DNA of 50,322 bases from Microbacterium paulum (GCF_015707995.1 NZ_JAAGRY010000018.1:1-50322); one strand, 5' to 3'; counted from the first letter of the stretch, positions 15,343 through 29,360 are shown. Notes: generated from the sequence alone by a model not told the origin. Translations and numbers: made by a program.

Positions 15343-18300
15343 ATGACCTACCCGCGCACCTCCGCCTTCGGACCGGCCGCCGACGCCACGCCCGACACCA
15401 TCTCGCCGAGCCCGCGCTTCCCCGAGATCGAGCGCGACGTGCTGGCCTTCTGGCAGCGCGACGACACCTTCCGGGCATCGATCGCGCAGCGCGAGGGCGC
15501 CTACGAGTGGGTCTTCTACGACGGCCCACCGTTCGCCAACGGGCTTCCGCACTACGGGCATCTGCTGACCGGCTATGCGAAGGACCTCTTCCCGCGGTTC
15601 CAGACGATGCGCGGCAAGAAGGTCGACCGCGTCTTCGGGTGGGACACGCACGGCCTGCCCGCCGAGCTCGAAGCGATGAAGCAGCTCGGCATCACCGAGA
15701 AGAGCGAGATCGAGCAGATGGGCATCGGCGCCTTCAACGCGAAGGCGAAGGAGTCGGTTCTCGAATACACCCAGCAGTGGGAGGACTACGTCACCCGCCA
15801 GGCGCGCTGGGTCGACTTCGAGCGCGGGTACAAGACGCTCGACACCGGCTACATGGAGTCGGTGCTGTGGGCCTTCAAGAACCTGTGGGACAATGGCCTC
15901 GCCTACGAGGGCTACCGCGTGCTGCCGTACTGCTGGCGCGACGAGACCCCCCTGTCGAACCACGAGCTGCGCATGGACGACGACGTCTACAAGATGCGCC
16001 AAGACCCGTCGGTGACGGTCACCTTCCCGCTCGTGGGCGTGAAGGCCGAGGCGCTCGGGCTCACCGGCGTGCGCGCGCTCGCGTGGACGACGACCCCGTG
16101 GACCCTTCCGACGAACCTCGCGCTCGCCGTCGGCCCCGAGATCGAATACGTCGTCGTGCCCGGCGGGCCGCTCGGTGCCGCGGACGTTCCGGCCGGTGAC
16201 GACGCCGAAGGTGCCGCCGCGCACCGCTACCTGCTGGCTCGCGACCTGCTCCCGAACCACACGAAAGACCTCGGCTACGAGAGCGCGGACGACATCGCCC
16301 AGGCCGTCGAGCGCACGATCCTCGGCGCCGAGCTCGAAGACGTGCACTACGACCGGCTGTTCGACTATTACGCGGATGCCGAGGTGTGGGGCACCGGCAC
16401 GGCATGGCGCATCCTCGTCGACGACTACGTGACGACGACCGACGGCACGGGCATCGTGCACCAGGCGCCCGCCTACGGTGAAGACGACCAGCGGGTCACC
16501 GAGGCCGCCGGCATCCCGCTCATCATGAGCCTCGACGACGGCGGCACCTTCTTGCCGCAGGTGACCGACGTCGCCGGTCAGTTGTGGATGGATGCCAACC
16601 GGCCGCTCATCCGGCTGCTCAAGGCCGACGGGCGGCTTCTGCGCGAGGCATCCTATGAGCACTCCTACCCGCACTGCTGGCGGTGCCGGAACCCCCTCAT
16701 CTACAAGGCGGTCTCGAGCTGGTTCGTGCGGGTGACGGCGATCAAAGACCGCCTGCTCGAGCTGAACGAGCAGATCACGTGGGCGCCCGAGAACGTCAAG
16801 CACGGGCAGTTCGGCAAGTGGCTCGAGGGTGCGCGCGACTGGTCGATCAGCCGCAACCGCTTCTGGGGCTCACCGATCCCGGTGTGGAAGAGCGACGACC
16901 CCGAGTACCCGCGGGTGGATGCCTACGGCTCGCTCGCCGAGCTCGAGGCCGACTTCGGCCGCCTGCCCCGGAACGAGGCCGGCGAGGTCGACCTGCACCG
17001 CCCGTACATCGACGACCTGACCCGCCCGAACCCCGACGACCCCACGGGGCGCTCGACGATGCGGCGCATCGAAGACGTCTTCGACGTGTGGTTCGACTCG
17101 GGCTCGATGCCCTACGCGCAGGTGCACTACCCGTTCGAGAACCGTGAGTGGTTCGACGAGCACGCTCCGGCCGACTTCATCGTCGAGTACATCGGGCAGA
17201 CCCGCGGCTGGTTCTACGTCATGCACGTGCTCTCGGGGGCCCTGTTCGACCGCCCCGCGTTCACGGGCGTCGCCTGCCACGGCATCGTGCTCGGCAGCGA
17301 CGGGCTGAAGATGTCGAAGTCGCTGCGCAACTACCCCGACGTGAGCGAGGTGTTCGACCGCGACGGGTCGGACGCCATGCGCTGGTTCCTGATGGCCTCG
17401 TCGGTGCTGCGCGGCGGCAACCTGATCGTGACCGAGGAGGGGATCCGCGCGGGCGTGCGCGAGTTCCTGCTGCCGCTGTGGAACGCGTGGTATTTCTTCG
17501 CCACCTACGCCAATGCGGCGGGCGGAGAAGGCGGTTCGGGCTACGAGGCGCAGTGGCGCACCGATTCGACCGACGTGCTCGACCGCTACATCCTCGCGCT
17601 CACCGGCGACCTCGTCAGAGACGTCGCCGCCGACCTCGAGGCGCTCGACTCGACGACGGCTGCCGCGCGTCTGCGCGAGTTCGCCGAGGTGCTCACCAAC
17701 TGGTACATCCGCCGTTCGCGCGACCGGTTCTGGGTGGGCGTCTCCGACGACCCGGCTTCGACCGAGGCGTTCGACACGCTCTACACCGTGCTCGAGACCC
17801 TCACGCGGGTCGCGGCCCCCCTCATCCCGCTCGTCTCCGAGCGCGTCTGGCAGGGGCTCACGGGCGGTCGCAGCGTGCACCTGACCGACTGGCCCGACGC
17901 GGGGGCGTTCCCCGCGGCATCCGACATCCGCTCCGCGATGGACACGGTGCGCGAGGTCTCGAGCGTCGCCAACGGTCTGCGCAAGAAGGAGGGCAAGCGT
18001 GTGCGCCTGCCGCTGCCGAAGCTCACGATCATCGCCCACGAGGCGGCGCAGCTGGCGAGCTTCGACGAGATCGTGCGCGACGAGCTCAACGTGAAGGCCG
18101 TCGAGCTGGTCGAGTTCACGCCGAGCTCGTACGACGAGTACGGCGTCGCCGAGCGGCTCGTCGTGAACGCCCGCGTCGCCGGCCCGCGCCTGGGCAAGCA
18201 GATCCAGAAGGTCATCCAGGCGGCGAAGGCCGGTTCGTGGCGGTTCGAAGACGGCCGCGGCTTCGTCGTCGACACGGCCGACGGCGAGATCGACCTGCTG

Positions 18301-18768
18301 CCGGGCGAGGCGTCGACCGACACCGACGCGTCGGGCCGGCCCGAGGGCGAAGCGCTCGGCATCCTCTCCCTGCACGAGGGGTCGGGCTTCGTGCTCCTCG
18401 ACACGACGACCACGCCCGAGCTCGAGGCCGAGGGTCTCGCGCGCGACGTGATCCGCGCGGTGCAGGACACCCGCAAGGCCGCCGGGTTCGACGTGAGCGA
18501 CCGCATCCGCCTGCAGCTGCTGTTCTCGTCTGACGACGACGCGGCGGCCGTCGCCTCGGCGTTCACGACGGCGGACGTCGCGGGAGAGACCCTCGCGCTC
18601 GATTACGCCGTCGTCGCACCCGACGGTTCGCCGCTTCTCGCGGAGGGGTCGGTGCTCGCGTCGGCCGACACGATCGACGCCGAGCACACCGCCGTCGTGA
18701 CGGCGGGCACCTATGCCAACCGCGGCGACATCACGGTCGCCGTCACGCGGATCGGAGGCACGCAGTGA
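15343..18768 (+). CDS. ileS: isoleucine--tRNA ligase
   Basis: This 1141-residue class I synthetase is of the long, eukaryote-like IleS type. The signature is [15 protein letters not shown] (HIGH equivalent, near residue 65) and the KMSKS box is [16 protein letters not shown]1 editing domain with [15 protein letters not shown] lies between, and a long C-terminal domain follows. The long type is often associated with reduced mupirocin sensitivity in other bacteria, which is not tested here. The ATG lies 4 nt beyond GGAGAG, under T-box control. The stop overlaps folC by GTGA. Confidence 0.97.
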   Translation: MTYPRTSAFGPAADATPDTISPSPRFPEIERDVLAFWQRDDTFRASIAQREGAYEWVFYDGPPFANGLPHYGHLLTGYAKDLFPRFQTMRGKKVDRVFGWDTHGLPAELEAMKQLGITEKSEIEQMGIGAFNAKAKESVLEYTQQWEDYVTRQARWVDFERGYKTLDTGYMESVLWAFKNLWDNGLAYEGYRVLPYCWRDETPLSNHELRMDDDVYKMRQDPSVTVTFPLVGVKAEALGLTGVRALAWTTTPWTLPTNLALAVGPEIEYVVVPGGPLGAADVPAGDDAEGAAAHRYLLARDLLPNHTKDLGYESADDIAQAVERTILGAELEDVHYDRLFDYYADAEVWGTGTAWRILVDDYVTTTDGTGIVHQAPAYGEDDQRVTEAAGIPLIMSLDDGGTFLPQVTDVAGQLWMDANRPLIRLLKADGRLLREASYEHSYPHCWRCRNPLIYKAVSSWFVRVTAIKDRLLELNEQITWAPENVKHGQFGKWLEGARDWSISRNRFWGSPIPVWKSDDPEYPRVDAYGSLAELEADFGRLPRNEAGEVDLHRPYIDDLTRPNPDDPTGRSTMRRIEDVFDVWFDSGSMPYAQVHYPFENREWFDEHAPADFIVEYIGQTRGWFYVMHVLSGALFDRPAFTGVACHGIVLGSDGLKMSKSLRNYPDVSEVFDRDGSDAMRWFLMASSVLRGGNLIVTEEGIRAGVREFLLPLWNAWYFFATYANAAGGEGGSGYEAQWRTDSTDVLDRYILALTGDLVRDVAADLEALDSTTAAARLREFAEVLTNWYIRRSRDRFWVGVSDDPASTEAFDTLYTVLETLTRVAAPLIPLVSERVWQGLTGGRSVHLTDWPDAGAFPAASDIRSAMDTVREVSSVANGLRKKEGKRVRLPLPKLTIIAHEAAQLASFDEIVRDELNVKAVELVEFTPSSYDEYGVAERLVVNARVAGPRLGKQIQKVIQAAKAGSWRFEDGRGFVVDTADGEIDLLPGEASTDTDASGRPEGEALGILSLHEGSGFVLLDTTTTPELEAEGLARDVIRAVQDTRKAAGFDVSDRIRLQLLFSSDDDAAAVASAFTTADVAGETLALDYAVVAPDGSPLLAEGSVLASADTIDAEHTAVVTAGTYANRGDITVAVTRIGGTQ

Positions 18769-20117
18769 GCGATCGTACGAGAGCGGATGCCGTGTATGCG
18801 GCCCTGCTCACCCGGCAGGGGGAGCAGTGGGTGCAGCCACGCGTGGAACGCACCCGCCGGGTGCTCGAGCTGCTCGGCGACCCGCAGTCGACCTACCGTG
18901 TGATACACGTCACAGGGACGAACGGCAAGACCTCGACGGCGCGGATCGCCGAGTCGATCATCCGCGCCCACGGGCTGCGCACGGGCCTGTTTACGAGCCC
19001 GCACCTCGAGCGGTTCACCGAGCGGATCATGATCGACGGCGAGCCGATCGACGACGGGCTCGTCGCGGATGCCTGGGACGAGGTCGAGCCCTTCATCGAC
19101 CTCGTCGACGCGGAGCTCGCCGCGGCGGGCGACGCGCCGCTGACCTTCTTCGAGCTGCTGACCGTGCTCGCCTTCGTCGCCTTCGCCGACGCCCCCGTCG
19201 ACGTCGCGGTGGTCGAGGTCGGCATGGGCGGCTCCTGGGACTCGACCAACACCGCGGACGGTGACGTGGCCGTGTTCGCCCCCATCGATCTCGACCACGC
19301 CGACAGGCTCGGAGACACGATCGCCGAGATCGCGACGGTCAAGTCAGGCATCGTCAAGCCCGGAGCCGCCGTCGTGTCGGCCGAGCAGACGCCGGAGGCC
19401 CTCGCCGTGCTGTCGGCGGCCGCGAAGACGCAGGGCGCCGCGCTCGCCGTGGAGGGCGATGCCTTCGGCCTCATCGCACAGAGCCTCGCCGTCGGCGGTC
19501 AGCAGATCAGCGTGAGGGGGATAGCCGGCACCTACGACGAGCTGTACCTGCCGCTCTACGGGGCCCACCAGGGCCACAACGCCGCTCTCGCGATCGCCGC
19601 CGTCGAGTCGCTCATCGGGGGAGCGGAGCAGGCGCTCGCGCCCGACATCGTCGCCGACGGGCTCGCCCAGGTGACCTCACCCGGCCGGCTGCAGCTGGTC
19701 GGCGTCGCGCCGACCGTGCTCGTCGACAGCGCGCACAACCCGCACGGCGCCCGCGCGCTCGTCGCGGCGCTCGGCGACTCGTTCGATTTCGACGAGTGGG
19801 GCATCGTGCTCGGCGCGTTCGGCGACAAAGACATCGCGGGCATCGTCTCGACGATCGTCCCCGCGGCCACGCACGTGTTCGCGACGGCGCCCGACTCGGA
19901 CCGCGCGGCCGACCCCGACACCCTCGCCGACCTCGTCGAGGCGGCCGGGGCACAGGTCACCGTGCACCGCGACCTGGCAGAGGCCGCCGAGGCCGCGCGC
20001 GAGTGGGCCTCGGCATCCGAGCGCCGCGCCGTCGTGATCGCCGGCAGCGTCGTGCTCGCCGGTGAAGCCGTCCAGCTGGCCGCGGCAGAGGATTGGAAAG
20101 ACGGATGGCAGGCGTGA
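18765..20117 (+). CDS. folC: bifunctional folylpolyglutamate synthase/dihydrofolate synthase
   Basis: This 450-residue ligase of the Mur family has the P-loop in [14 protein letters not shown] near residue 50, [11 protein letters not shown] following it, and the C-terminal segment [13 protein letters not shown]. It adds glutamate to dihydropteroate and to folates in the cytoplasm. The GTG start overlaps the ileS stop (GTGA), a conserved actinobacterial pairing. The next gene again overlaps its stop. Confidence 0.95.
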   Translation: MSDRTRADAVYAALLTRQGEQWVQPRVERTRRVLELLGDPQSTYRVIHVTGTNGKTSTARIAESIIRAHGLRTGLFTSPHLERFTERIMIDGEPIDDGLVADAWDEVEPFIDLVDAELAAAGDAPLTFFELLTVLAFVAFADAPVDVAVVEVGMGGSWDSTNTADGDVAVFAPIDLDHADRLGDTIAEIATVKSGIVKPGAAVVSAEQTPEALAVLSAAAKTQGAALAVEGDAFGLIAQSLAVGGQQISVRGIAGTYDELYLPLYGAHQGHNAALAIAAVESLIGGAEQALAPDIVADGLAQVTSPGRLQLVGVAPTVLVDSAHNPHGARALVAALGDSFDFDEWGIVLGAFGDKDIAGIVSTIVPAATHVFATAPDSDRAADPDTLADLVEAAGAQVTVHRDLAEAAEAAREWASASERRAVVIAGSVVLAGEAVQLAAAEDWKDGWQA

Positions 20118-20533
20118 GCGCGGATGCCTCGGGTCAGGCGCGCACGCCTCGCACGCCTCGTGTGCGGCGCCAGCGCGGCGCGCGCGAGTCACTGGCATCC
20201 ATCGTGCTCGGCTTCGAGTCGATCATCGTCTTCCTCGGCGGACTGGTGCTGTACGGGCTGAAAGCGCTGCCCGCGGGGATCGAGCCCTGGTGGGGGATCG
20301 TGATCGGCGCCGTGCTCGCCGTGGCGCTCATCGCGACGTCGGGGCTCGTCCGCTACGACTGGGGCATCGCCCTCGGCTGGTTCTGGCAGGTGCTCATCAT
20401 CGCCGGCGGCCTCCTCGAACCCGCCCTCGTGGTCGTGGGCGTCATTTTCGGCGCGATGTATGCGTATGCGACGATCAAGGGCGGAGCTCTCGACCGCCGC
20501 AACGCGGCGCGAGCCGCAACGAACGGAGACTGA
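20105..20533 (+). CDS. DUF4233 membrane protein
   Basis: This protein of about 142 residues has four hydrophobic segments: IVLGFESIIVFLGGLVLYGL, WWGIVIGAVLAVALIATSGL, GWFWQVLIIAGGLL and ALVVVGVIFGAMYAYA. The Arg-rich N-terminus should stay in the cytoplasm. This matches the DUF4233 family found between folC and ndk in actinobacteria; its function is unknown. The ATG at 20105 overlaps folC by 13 nt behind GGAAAG. A GTG at 20114 forming GTGA with the folC stop is an equally plausible start. Confidence 0.85.
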   Translation: MAGVSADASGQARTPRTPRVRRQRGARESLASIVLGFESIIVFLGGLVLYGLKALPAGIEPWWGIVIGAVLAVALIATSGLVRYDWGIALGWFWQVLIIAGGLLEPALVVVGVIFGAMYAYATIKGGALDRRNAARAATNGD

Positions 20534-20534
20534 C

Positions 20535-20948
20535 ATGCCCACCGAAGAGACCCTCGTTCTGGTCAAGCCCGACGGCGTCGCGCGCGGCCTCACCGGCGCG
20601 ATCCTCGCCCGCATCGAGGCGAAGGGCTACTCGCTCGTCGACATCAAGCTCGTCGAGCCCGACCGCGACGTCCTCGAGCGCCACTACGCCGAGCACGCCG
20701 GCAAGCCGTTCTACGAGCCGCTCGTCGAGTTCATGCTCTCCGGCCCGTCGGTCGCGATCCGCCTCGCCGGCAACCGCGTCATCGAGGGCTTCCGCTCGCT
20801 CGCCGGCACCACCGACCCGACGACCGCGGCGCCCGGCACCATCCGTGGCGACTTCGGTCGCGACTGGGGCGTCAAGGTGCAGCAGAACCTCGTGCACGGC
20901 TCGGACAGCCCCGAGTCGGCTGCGCGCGAACTCGCGATCTGGTTCTGA
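20535..20948 (+). CDS. ndk: nucleoside-diphosphate kinase
   Basis: This 137-residue NDK transfers phosphate between nucleoside triphosphates and diphosphates. It shows the N-terminal TLVLVKPDGVARG, AIRLAGNRVIEGFRSLAG near the active site, and NLVHGSDSPESA with the phosphorylated His. Length is typical. It begins one base after the DUF4233 stop and ends in a palindrome shared with the convergent VKOR gene. Confidence 0.97.
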   Translation: MPTEETLVLVKPDGVARGLTGAILARIEAKGYSLVDIKLVEPDRDVLERHYAEHAGKPFYEPLVEFMLSGPSVAIRLAGNRVIEGFRSLAGTTDPTTAAPGTIRGDFGRDWGVKVQQNLVHGSDSPESAARELAIWF

Positions 20949-20958
20949 GGCTCAGAAC
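20942..20958. terminator. palindrome carrying both stop codons of ndk and the VKOR gene
   Basis: GTTCTGA-GGC-TCAGAAC is a perfect 7-bp inverted repeat. The TGA of ndk (20946-20948) and the TGA of the opposite-strand gene (20952-20954) each end an arm. Only 3 bp separate the convergent genes, so the hairpin could act in both directions. Confidence 0.55.
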
Positions 20959-21557
20959 AGCGCGCCGAGCACGTCGAGGCGCAGCTGAGCGATCAGCGCC
21001 ACGACGGCGTACGTGACGAACGCCATGAGCGGCACCCACGCGGCGAGGGCGTTACCCGCGGCCTTCACGCGCGGCGACGACGAGACGACGCTCGAGCGCA
21101 AGAGCTGCACCCACACCGCGTAGAACGTCGGGATCGTGACGACCCACGTCACCATGCACCAGGGGCAGAGCGTTCCGAGCGAGAAGATGCTCTGGCCGAT
21201 CAGCCACAGCACGAACGCGAAGGCGAACGTGACGCCGGCCGCGAAGGCCAGCCAGAACCAACGCGCGAACCGGGCGCCGGCGAGGATCGCCATGCCGACC
21301 ACGATCGGCGCGACCCAGCCGGTGAGCCCGAGGATCGGGTTCGGAAAGCCGAACACGCTGCCCTGCCACGAGTCGAGGTTCTTCGTGCACTGCACGAGCG
21401 GGCTGAAGTCGCACGACGCGGGGCCCGAGCCGGGGTTCGCGAGGGCGTGGAACTTCTCGGTCGTCAGGGCGAACGCGGCGAACCAGCCGATCGCCCCGGC
21501 GATCACGAGCCACACGGCGAGAACGGTCGGACGGCTGTCGATGGTGCGCGGCGGCAT
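20952..21557 (-). CDS. vitamin K epoxide reductase family membrane protein
   Basis: This 201-residue integral membrane protein has about five transmembrane helices. It shows the VKOR redox centre LCPWCMV (CxxC) and an extracytoplasmic cysteine pair in CDFSPLVQC. In actinobacteria such proteins reoxidise a DsbA-like partner using quinone and so support disulfide formation outside the membrane. No DsbA gene is adjacent here. The extended -10 TGCGATAAT ends 6 nt before the ATG, so the gene is likely leaderless. Confidence 0.92.
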   Translation of the reverse strand: MPPRTIDSRPTVLAVWLVIAGAIGWFAAFALTTEKFHALANPGSGPASCDFSPLVQCTKNLDSWQGSVFGFPNPILGLTGWVAPIVVGMAILAGARFARWFWLAFAAGVTFAFAFVLWLIGQSIFSLGTLCPWCMVTWVVTIPTFYAVWVQLLRSSVVSSSPRVKAAGNALAAWVPLMAFVTYAVVALIAQLRLDVLGALF

Positions 21558-21563
21558 GCCGTG

Positions 21564-21569
21564 ATTATC
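21564..21569 (-). promoter_or_regulatory. extended -10 of the VKOR promoter
   Basis: GATAAT within TGCGATAAT on the minus strand lies 6 nt from the ATG. Confidence 0.55.
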
Positions 21570-21643
21570 GCACCGCGATTCTCCGACATCGCCGCAGATG
21601 ACCTGCTCGGGCGCGGGTTCGCGCATTCCCGACGCGAAAGTGC

Positions 21644-21649
21644 GATAAT
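21644..21649 (+). promoter_or_regulatory. extended -10 of the rne promoter
   Basis: TGCGATAAT (21641-21649) is identical to the element on the opposite strand for the VKOR gene. It predicts a leader of about 195 nt before the ribonuclease gene. Confidence 0.55.
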
Positions 21650-21655
21650 GATGGC

Positions 21656-21851
21656 CGACGCCTCCGCGGCCGCGCCGCGCACCGGGCGTCACCGATGACT
21701 TCGGGCGATGAACGCCCAGCGCAGTACGAGCCCCGCCGGAGAGCGGGTGAGGCTGCAGACCGTATGAGTTCGCGGTACCTCCGGACCGGAGCGGTACCGC
21801 CAGATTCGCTCGGGACGGCCCGCGGAGCCGCCCGCAAGGAGTTAGCCAGAG
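21656..21851 (+). ncRNA. structured 5' leader of the RNase E/G gene
   Basis: The region from the promoter to the start codon has several inverted repeats. GGGCG near 21686 can pair with CGCCC near 21713. A strong hairpin at 21772-21800 pairs GCGGTAC and CTCCG with CGGAG and GGTACCGC. No gene fits here. Leaders of rne can act as sites for autoregulatory cleavage in other bacteria; that role here is inferred. Confidence 0.45.
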
Positions 21852-24239
21852 ATGGCCGATGAGCACAATGACACCACCGAGCCCGCCCACTTCGACCCGG
21901 AGCAGCTGCCGCTGACCCCGGAGCCCGAGGTCGTCGAAGCCGCCGCCGACGCGGCTGTCGCCGCCGAGGCGATTGCCGACGTAGAGGCCGAAGTCATCGC
22001 CGAGGTGGTCGCGGAGAGCGCCGACGTCGTGGATGCCGAGGCGGTCGCCGTCGCCGTCCCCGAGAGCATCGAGGCTGAGGCCTCGCAGCCCGCTCCGGCA
22101 GGGCCCACGCCCGCCGAGCCCGAGCCCGCCGCTCCGGTGACGGCCGTCTCGCTGGGCCTCCTGCCCGCGGAGTTCGTGTCGCAGGTGTCGACGCAGCTGA
22201 TGTTCTACGCGCCCGAGATCGTGGCTCTCCCCGCCAGCCCCGGGCGGGGCGGCGACGCGAACCGTGACGATTTCGGCGACCAGGGGCCCGAGAGCGGCTC
22301 GAGCGCGCGACGCCGCAACCGTCGCCGCGGCGGCGGCCAGGCATCCGACGCCGACGACGCTCAGGGCTCGCCCGAGCGTGGAGAGCGCCCCAGCCGTCAG
22401 CCGCGCCAGCGCGCCGTCGAGCTCATCACCGAGCCCCAGCGCATCAAGGGGTCCACGCGCCTCGAAGCGAAGAAGCAGCGCCGCCGCGACGGCCGCGAGG
22501 CCGGGCGCCGCCGCACCGTCGTGACCGAGGCCGAGTTCCTCGCGCGCCGCGAGGCCGTCGACCGCGACATGATCGTGCGCTCGAAGAACGGGCGCATCCA
22601 GATCGCGGTGCTCGAAGACAACGTGCTCGTCGAGCACTACGTCGCCCGCAGCCAGGAATCCTCGCTCATCGGCAACGTCTACCTCGGTCGCGTGCAGAAC
22701 GTGCTGCCCTCGATGGAAGCCGCCTTCGTCGATATCGGTCGCGGCCGCAACGCCGTGCTCTACTCGGGCGAGGTCGATTGGGACGCCGTCGAGACCGGCA
22801 ACCAGCCGCGCCGCATCGAACTGGCGCTGAAGTCGGGTGACCGCGTGCTCGTCCAGGTCACGAAAGACCCGGTCGGCCACAAGGGTGCGCGCCTGACGAG
22901 CCAGATCTCGCTGCCCGGCCGCTACCTCGTGTACGTGCCCGGCGGTGCCATGAACGGCATCTCCCGCAAGCTCCCCGACACGGAGCGGGCGCGCCTCAAG
23001 CGCATCCTCAAAGAGGTGCTGCCCGAGTCGAGCGGCGTCATCGTGCGCACGGCCGCCGAGGGCGCCACCGAAGACCAGCTCACGCGCGACGTTCAGCGCC
23101 TCACGAGCCAGTGGGAGCACATCTCCAACCAGCTCGAGAAGATCCAGGCGCCCGCGCTGCTGCACGCCGAGCCCGACCTGCTGGTGAAGATCGTGCGCGA
23201 TGTCTTCAACGAGGACTTCTCGAAGATGCTCATCCAGGGCGAAGACGCGTACCAGACGATCACCGCGTACCTCGCCGGCGTCGCCCCCGACCTGCTCGAG
23301 CGCATCGAGAAGTACGACGACGAGCAAGACCCGTTCGACCGGTTCCGCGTCAGCGAGCAGATCGAGAAGGCCCTCGACCGCAAGGTGTGGCTGCCCTCGG
23401 GTGGATCGCTCGTCATCGACCGCACCGAGGCGATGACGGTCGTCGACGTCAACACGGGCAAGTTCGTCGGTACCGGCGGCAACCTCGAAGAGACCGTTAC
23501 CAAGAACAACCTCGAGGCGGCTGAAGAGATCGTCCGCCAGCTGCGCCTGCGCGACATCGGCGGCATCATCGTCGTCGACTTCATCGACATGGTGCTCGAA
23601 TCGAACCGCGATCTCGTGCTGCGCCGGCTCATCGAGTGCTTGAGCCGCGACCGCACCAAGCACCAGGTCGCCGAGGTCACCTCGCTCGGTCTCGTGCAGA
23701 TGACCCGCAAGAAGCTGGGCCTGGGGCTGCTCGAAACCTTCAGCGAGCCGTGCGAGGTGTGCGCCGGCCGCGGCGTGATCGTGCATCACGACCCCGTCGT
23801 CAAGCACCGCAGCGCCGCGCCGGCGAGCGGTTCGCCGAGCGGTCGCCGGCCGCGCCAGTCGACGCCTCCCGCGTCCAACGGCAACGGCGGCACCCACGTC
23901 ATCACCGAGAGCGCCAAATCGGCCCTCGCCGCGATCGCCGCCTCGACCATCCACCCCGCCTCCGACGAGGCGACCGCGGCCGTCGTCGAGCTCGAGGCGG
24001 CCGTGGAGCGGCCCAAGAAGGCGCGCAAGAAGCGCGAGCCCCGCGCCGCGGCGCAGAGCGAGCGGACGGATGCCTCGGCGCCGCCCCGCACCGAGAAGGA
24101 CCTGCTGCTCGACTCGGTGCTCAGTGCCCTTCCTGAGCCCAAGGCGCCCGGTCAGGGTCGCGGGCGCCGGCGGGTGACCACCGCAGCGCTCAGCGGCACC
24201 CCGGTCGCCGCGACGCCCGAGCAGCCCCGCGAAGACTGA
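21852..24239 (+). CDS. rne: ribonuclease E/G family protein
   Basis: This 795-residue endoribonuclease starts MADEHND with an acidic/alanine-rich, disordered N-terminal region of about 200 residues. The catalytic core follows: an S1 domain (GNVYLGRVQNVLPSMEAAFVDI), a region with MTVVDVNTGKFVG and IVVDFIDM carrying the metal-binding Asp residues, and the zinc-link CEVCAGRGV. The C-terminal tail is basic and low in complexity. It initiates mRNA decay and processes rRNA and tRNA. The N-terminal extension is the usual actinobacterial layout. It is preceded by AAGGAGTT and a structured leader. Confidence 0.95.
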   Translation: MADEHNDTTEPAHFDPEQLPLTPEPEVVEAAADAAVAAEAIADVEAEVIAEVVAESADVVDAEAVAVAVPESIEAEASQPAPAGPTPAEPEPAAPVTAVSLGLLPAEFVSQVSTQLMFYAPEIVALPASPGRGGDANRDDFGDQGPESGSSARRRNRRRGGGQASDADDAQGSPERGERPSRQPRQRAVELITEPQRIKGSTRLEAKKQRRRDGREAGRRRTVVTEAEFLARREAVDRDMIVRSKNGRIQIAVLEDNVLVEHYVARSQESSLIGNVYLGRVQNVLPSMEAAFVDIGRGRNAVLYSGEVDWDAVETGNQPRRIELALKSGDRVLVQVTKDPVGHKGARLTSQISLPGRYLVYVPGGAMNGISRKLPDTERARLKRILKEVLPESSGVIVRTAAEGATEDQLTRDVQRLTSQWEHISNQLEKIQAPALLHAEPDLLVKIVRDVFNEDFSKMLIQGEDAYQTITAYLAGVAPDLLERIEKYDDEQDPFDRFRVSEQIEKALDRKVWLPSGGSLVIDRTEAMTVVDVNTGKFVGTGGNLEETVTKNNLEAAEEIVRQLRLRDIGGIIVVDFIDMVLESNRDLVLRRLIECLSRDRTKHQVAEVTSLGLVQMTRKKLGLGLLETFSEPCEVCAGRGVIVHHDPVVKHRSAAPASGSPSGRRPRQSTPPASNGNGGTHVITESAKSALAAIAASTIHPASDEATAAVVELEAAVERPKKARKKREPRAAAQSERTDASAPPRTEKDLLLDSVLSALPEPKAPGQGRGRRRVTTAALSGTPVAATPEQPRED

Positions 24240-24249
24240 CCTCGCGTGC

Positions 24250-24284
24250 AGCGCCGCGCCCGGTCAGCGACCGGCGCGGCGCTC
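24250..24284. terminator. bidirectional terminator between rne and the DUF4031 gene
   Basis: A 14-bp inverted repeat (AGCGCCGCGCC...GGCGCGGCGCT, one bulged C) lies between convergent genes and covers the stop codon of the DUF4031 gene. Confidence 0.7.
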
Positions 24285-24539
24285 TCGCGCGGTGACGCGC
24301 AGGCCCGACGCGATCAGGCGCCGTACGAGCTCGTGCCCGCTGACGTGCTCGGCACCGCCGGCGATCAGCCGGGGGAGCGCGTCGGCCGGCACGTCGTAAT
24401 GGTCGCGGTCGAACGCGCGCGGTGGAAGGCCGTGCGCGGCGGCGAAGGCGTGCAGCTCGTCGAGGTCGCTGTCGCTGACCAGGTGGGCCCACAGCCGCTC
24501 GTGGGCGGGCCAGCGCGCGTCGTCGATCAGAATGGCCAC
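24264..24539 (-). CDS. DUF4031 domain protein
   Basis: This 91-residue protein begins VAILIDDARWPAHERLWAHL and has DLDELHAFAAAHGLPPRAFDRDHYDVP. This matches the small DUF4031 family, whose Asp- and His-rich pattern suggests a metal- or phosphate-binding site; the function is unknown. Homology starts at the GTG at 24539. TACGAT lies 6 nt before it, so a leaderless transcript is likely. A longer frame upstream lacks family similarity. Confidence 0.85.
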   Translation of the reverse strand: MAILIDDARWPAHERLWAHLVSDSDLDELHAFAAAHGLPPRAFDRDHYDVPADALPRLIAGGAEHVSGHELVRRLIASGLRVTARERRAGR

Positions 24540-24591
24540 CGCTCCATCGTAGGCACCCGCGACACGCCGGGGCCGCGCTTTCGCGCTCCTT

Positions 24592-24620
24592 TTGCCCGTG
24601 GGCGCGGCATCCGGTAAAGT
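24592..24620 (+). promoter_or_regulatory. rplU-rpmA promoter
   Basis: TTGCCC (24592-24597) and TAAAGT (24615-24620) are 17 bp apart. The leader of about 165 nt contains a hairpin (GGAGCC-GTG-GGCTCC near 24757) typical of ribosomal-protein leaders. Confidence 0.6.
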
Positions 24621-24790
24621 AGTCCCTTGGTGCGCCCTGTCGCAGGCCCCTCCCTGCGACTCCAGCCCTCTTGCCGGCCCGTCCGGCGGGCATCCGCACC
24701 GTGACTTTCCCTCAGATCGCCACTGCCACGCAGAGACGATCCGCAAGGACAATTCGGAGCCGTGGGCTCCACAGAAGAAACAGGTGTGAA

Positions 24791-25099
24791 GTGGTTTACG
24801 CAGTTGTGCGCGCCGGCGGCCGGCAGGAAAAGGTCGAGGTCGGCACGATCGTCGTCCTCGACCGTCAGAAGGCGAAGGCCGGCGAGAAGCTCGAGCTTCC
24901 CGCGGTGCTGTTCGTCGACGGCGACACCGTGACGACCGACGCCGACAAGCTCGCGAAGGTGACCGTCACCGCCGAGGTCCTCGGCGAGGAGCGCGGTCCC
25001 AAGATCGTGATCCAGAAGTTCAAGAACAAGACCGGCTACAAGAAGCGCCAGGGGCACCGTCAGGACCTCACGCGCGTCAAGATCACCGGCATCAAGTAA
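24791..25099 (+). CDS. rplU: 50S ribosomal protein L21
   Basis: This 102-residue L21 has [17 protein letters not shown] at the N-terminus and [22 protein letters not shown] at the C-terminus, which is diagnostic. It starts with GTG; longer in-frame extensions fall in the leader. It binds 23S rRNA in the large subunit. rpmA follows after 18 nt. Confidence 0.96.
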   Translation: MVYAVVRAGGRQEKVEVGTIVVLDRQKAKAGEKLELPAVLFVDGDTVTTDADKLAKVTVTAEVLGEERGPKIVIQKFKNKTGYKKRQGHRQDLTRVKITGIK

Positions 25100-25117
25100 G
25101 CCAGGGGAGAAGACGAG

Positions 25118-25375
25118 ATGGCACACAAAAAGGGCGCAAGCTCTACCCGTAACGGTCGCGACTCCAACGCCCAGCGCCTCGGCGTGAAGCGCTTCGGCGG
25201 CCAGCAGGTGCTCGCCGGCGAGATCATCGTCCGCCAGCGCGGCACGCACTTCCACCCGGGCGCCAACGTCGGCCGCGGTGGCGACGACACGCTGTTCGCC
25301 CTCTCGGCCGGCGCGGTCGAGTTCGGCACCAAGGGCGGCCGCAAGGTCGTCAACATCGTGGCGGGCGCGGAGTAA
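25118..25375 (+). CDS. rpmA: 50S ribosomal protein L27
   Basis: This 85-residue L27 begins [20 protein letters not shown], the flexible N-terminus that reaches the peptidyl-transferase centre. It has no N-terminal extension of the kind cleaved by Prp in Firmicutes. It has a GGGGAGAAG ribosome-binding site. It is co-transcribed with rplU and followed by a strong terminator. Confidence 0.97.
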   Translation: MAHKKGASSTRNGRDSNAQRLGVKRFGGQQVLAGEIIVRQRGTHFHPGANVGRGGDDTLFALSAGAVEFGTKGGRKVVNIVAGAE

Positions 25376-27801
<2,426 letters not shown>

Positions 27802-27820
27802 GCCCGGCGCGCCCCCTCGC

Positions 27821-27826
27821 TAGACT
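27821..27826 (+). promoter_or_regulatory. -10 hexamer of a probable leaderless proA promoter
   Basis: TAGACT lies 6 nt before the proA ATG with no ribosome-binding site, so proA can be expressed separately from proB. Confidence 0.5.
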
Positions 27827-27832
27827 GACGCC

Positions 27833-29092
<1,260 letters not shown>

Positions 29093-29132
29093 AGCGCCTA
29101 AACTTGACTCACCCGAAACGAACGGAGTCCGC

Positions 29133-29360
29133 ATGACCCTCGCCACGATCCTCGCCCTCGCCGGAGAGGCCGCCGAGCACCACGGCAACGTGCAGGCGCA
29201 GACGTTCATCTACGGCGCGATCGCGTTCATGGTTTTTCTGGCGCTGGGCCTCGTGACCATGTCGTACCGCAACGTGGCCAACCGCCACGCCCACAAGGCC
29301 GAGGCCTACGCCAAGGCGCACCCCGTAGACCAGGCGCAGGTGGGCCACGGCCACCACTGA
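29133..29360 (+). CDS. small single-pass membrane protein
   Basis: This 75-residue protein has one transmembrane segment ([19 protein letters not shown], residues about 25-45) and a basic, His-rich tail ending GHGHH. The short His-containing N-terminus probably faces outward and the tail inward. It has a GGAG ribosome-binding site. It lies 10 nt before nadD, in a position where actinobacteria often carry a small hypothetical protein. No function is known. Confidence 0.75.
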   Translation: MTLATILALAGEAAEHHGNVQAQTFIYGAIAFMVFLALGLVTMSYRNVANRHAHKAEAYAKAHPVDQAQVGHGHH

